The position numbers and the translations under genes were made by a program. Shown here in pieces: positions 62,849-64,000 of a DNA stretch of 64,000 bases. The notes under the pieces are model-generated. The model saw nothing but the letters and a program-made list of their open reading frames with translations. It made no database searches and was not told where the DNA came from. Position 1 is the first letter of the stretch. Each line of letters begins with the position of its first letter. The stretch comes from Mesostigma viride. Its lineage: Eukaryota; Streptophyta; Mesostigmatophyceae; Mesostigmatales; Mesostigmataceae. The stretch covers positions 4,813,137 through 4,877,136 of the forward strand of contig RPFO01000154.1 of NCBI GenBank assembly GCA_009746045.1, written 5' to 3'.

Positions 62849-63224
62849 GGCAGCCATGCTTAGACTGTTTGCCTAGCTGTTGCCAACATACCTAGTCACG
62901 TGCCGCCAACGCACGGTACACAACCAGCCATAGCCTTCTAAGCCTAGTCCTAGTACAACCATGCTACGCCCTGGCTATGTTCAGATTACTTGCCCACGCT
63001 CCTTGTTATGCCACGCTAACATGGGTCTTATTGCACCCACAGATTGCCGGATCGTTAGCCTGTCCTTTTAGCTAGCGCGCCCGAATGCAGCTGTGGCATG
63101 CCTTTGGCATGAAGGAGACTGGGGGTCTCTGCCCTTTCTCCTGTAGTGCACACACAGGGATTAAAAGCACTTCGGTGCTCCGTGACTCCCCAACGGGATC
63201 GAGCACGTGTTTCATTAATTAATT
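62562..63224 (+). mobile_element. ORF1-only LINE-like element 2, 5'-truncated
   Basis: 663 bp between two copies of aatggcaggac (62551-62561 and 63225-63235). Starts inside an ORF1 C-terminus and passes through about 330 bp of 3' UTR. Contains an AGCAC-TTCG-GTGCT hairpin (63167-63180) overlapping the shared LINE hairpin (63175-63206), and ends in an ATTA repeat. No RT sequence. Confidence 0.82.
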
Positions 63225-63235
63225 AATGGCAGGAC

Positions 63236-63856
63236 ACTACGTATACTGGGTACTGACATCTGTCACGTACCCCAGTACCCAAAGTACCTATCTAGGGACA
63301 TGTATGTGACTCGACTAGAAGTCCTATCTGCATAGCCCACGTGGTATTTATATGCACATACCAACGTAGGTTTACAAGGCTTATTCATACGTTGTATTCA
63401 CAATGCCCTTGAGACTTAGTCTGCAGCAAAGCATGGAGACTAACTCCAGTATTGTTTTATTCTTTATTTATTATGCAGGTCTGCACCCCCAACATTATTG
63501 TTATTGTTTTTGGGTTGATTAGGGGTACAAAATAAACATGGCTGGTTGGGCGGCAGGTTGGTTACAGCTGGCTGTTCTGGCAAGGTGTTGGATGGCACAT
63601 TAAATAAGGTGTACCCAGCTGGCTGGCTTGGCCAGTTATGGGAGTACACATTAAATAAAGTGTATAGAACATAAGGCTTGTGCCCTCAAGCTGAAAATGG
63701 ATATGAAAATGACACTGTTCAGCACCCACACCCCACAGCAATCGTGTTGAATTTTACAAGGCGCCCAGCAGCTATCGCTGTGGTTGCAGGGGTGTGGCTG
63801 ATTCAAGTGCTAAGCCAGAGCCATACAATTATTCAGACACTGACTCTAATTCCATA
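63236..63856. other. Possible 3' UTR/LTR of Copia-E
   Basis: No gene. Includes two copies of CACATTAAATAA[G/A]GTGTA (about 63596-63614 and 63648-63663). If Copia-E is complete, its 3' untranslated region and 3' LTR should fall here on the minus strand, but I found no second LTR copy to fix borders. Confidence 0.4.
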
Positions 63857-64000
63857 TTATGGATTCATGTTGTCAAATAGTAACTGGTATTGTGGGCCAG
63901 CCGAGTCCCGCAGCTTTGTTAGAGCGTCTGCCGGGTTTTCTTCATCTTCAACATGATGCCAACTGGAAAAGTAGGTGGCCTCCTTTTTGAGGATCACCCA
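63857..64000 (-). pseudogene. pol: Copia-E RNase H C-terminus, runs off the right edge
   Basis: On the minus strand the frame reads LKKEATYFSSWHHVEDEENPADALTKLRDSAGPQYQLL and stops at TAA (63857-63859). The ENPADALTKL...PQY motif is the same Copia RNase H ending seen in Copia-A, -B and -C. Only the last 47 codons are in the window. It appears intact as far as it goes. Confidence 0.75.

Overview
This 64-kb window looks like nuclear DNA of a green alga, most likely a chlorophyte. The call rests on a chloroplast-type Holliday-junction resolvase (MOC1 family) as the only convincing host gene, on a chromodomain Gypsy element, and on GC-rich Copia, hAT and LINE elements. I cannot name the species. 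Almost everything outside roughly 57.1-60.1 kb is transposable-element DNA.

Positions 1-55.4 kb are a set of insertions inside insertions, nested seven deep. From outside in they are: an old LINE (LINE-Z, seen at 49581-49835 and 55124-55440); a Gypsy chromovirus (Gypsy-H, 1-49580, 5' end outside the window); a 1.3-kb hAT deletion derivative (hAT1, 912-41396); Copia-A (1664-40822); Copia-B1 (5834-37984); Copia-C (17350-37179); and Gypsy-G (20642-32183, minus strand), which is the same family as Gypsy-H. A second Copia-B (B2, 7948-14101) also sits in B1. Six of the seven steps can be closed base by base from target-site duplications (TSDs). Gypsy-H into LINE-Z shows only its right junction.

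Gypsy-G is the best preserved element. It carries a small 5' ORF with an RNase H1 N-terminal/Cauli_VI-type domain, then gag, then pol (protease, RT, RNase H, integrase, chromodomain), then a large third ORF of unknown function. The end of the small 5' ORF and a diverged part of the third ORF recur in Gypsy-H. The three Copia families share an unusual order, gag - integrase - retropepsin-like domain - RT - RNase H, and an RT catalytic box reading HGDD. Copia-A and Copia-C separate gag from pol by one in-frame UGA-C stop. Copia-B and Copia-C have AGTT...AACT long terminal repeats rather than TG...CA.

Gypsy-H is also hit by two arrays of a short element made of 152-155-bp nearly perfect palindromes alternating with a spacer of about 210-250 bp, and by a solo LTR of the Copia-C family. 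The palindromes keep their arms complementary through paired substitutions.

From 49.8 to 64 kb there are 5'-truncated LINEs, ORF1-only LINE-like elements, a TA-duplicating MITE, a second hAT derivative with a perfect 8-bp TSD, the MOC1-like gene at 58722-59837, and the 3' end of another Copia on the minus strand at the right edge. All domain calls were made by reading the sequence and were not tested by a database search.
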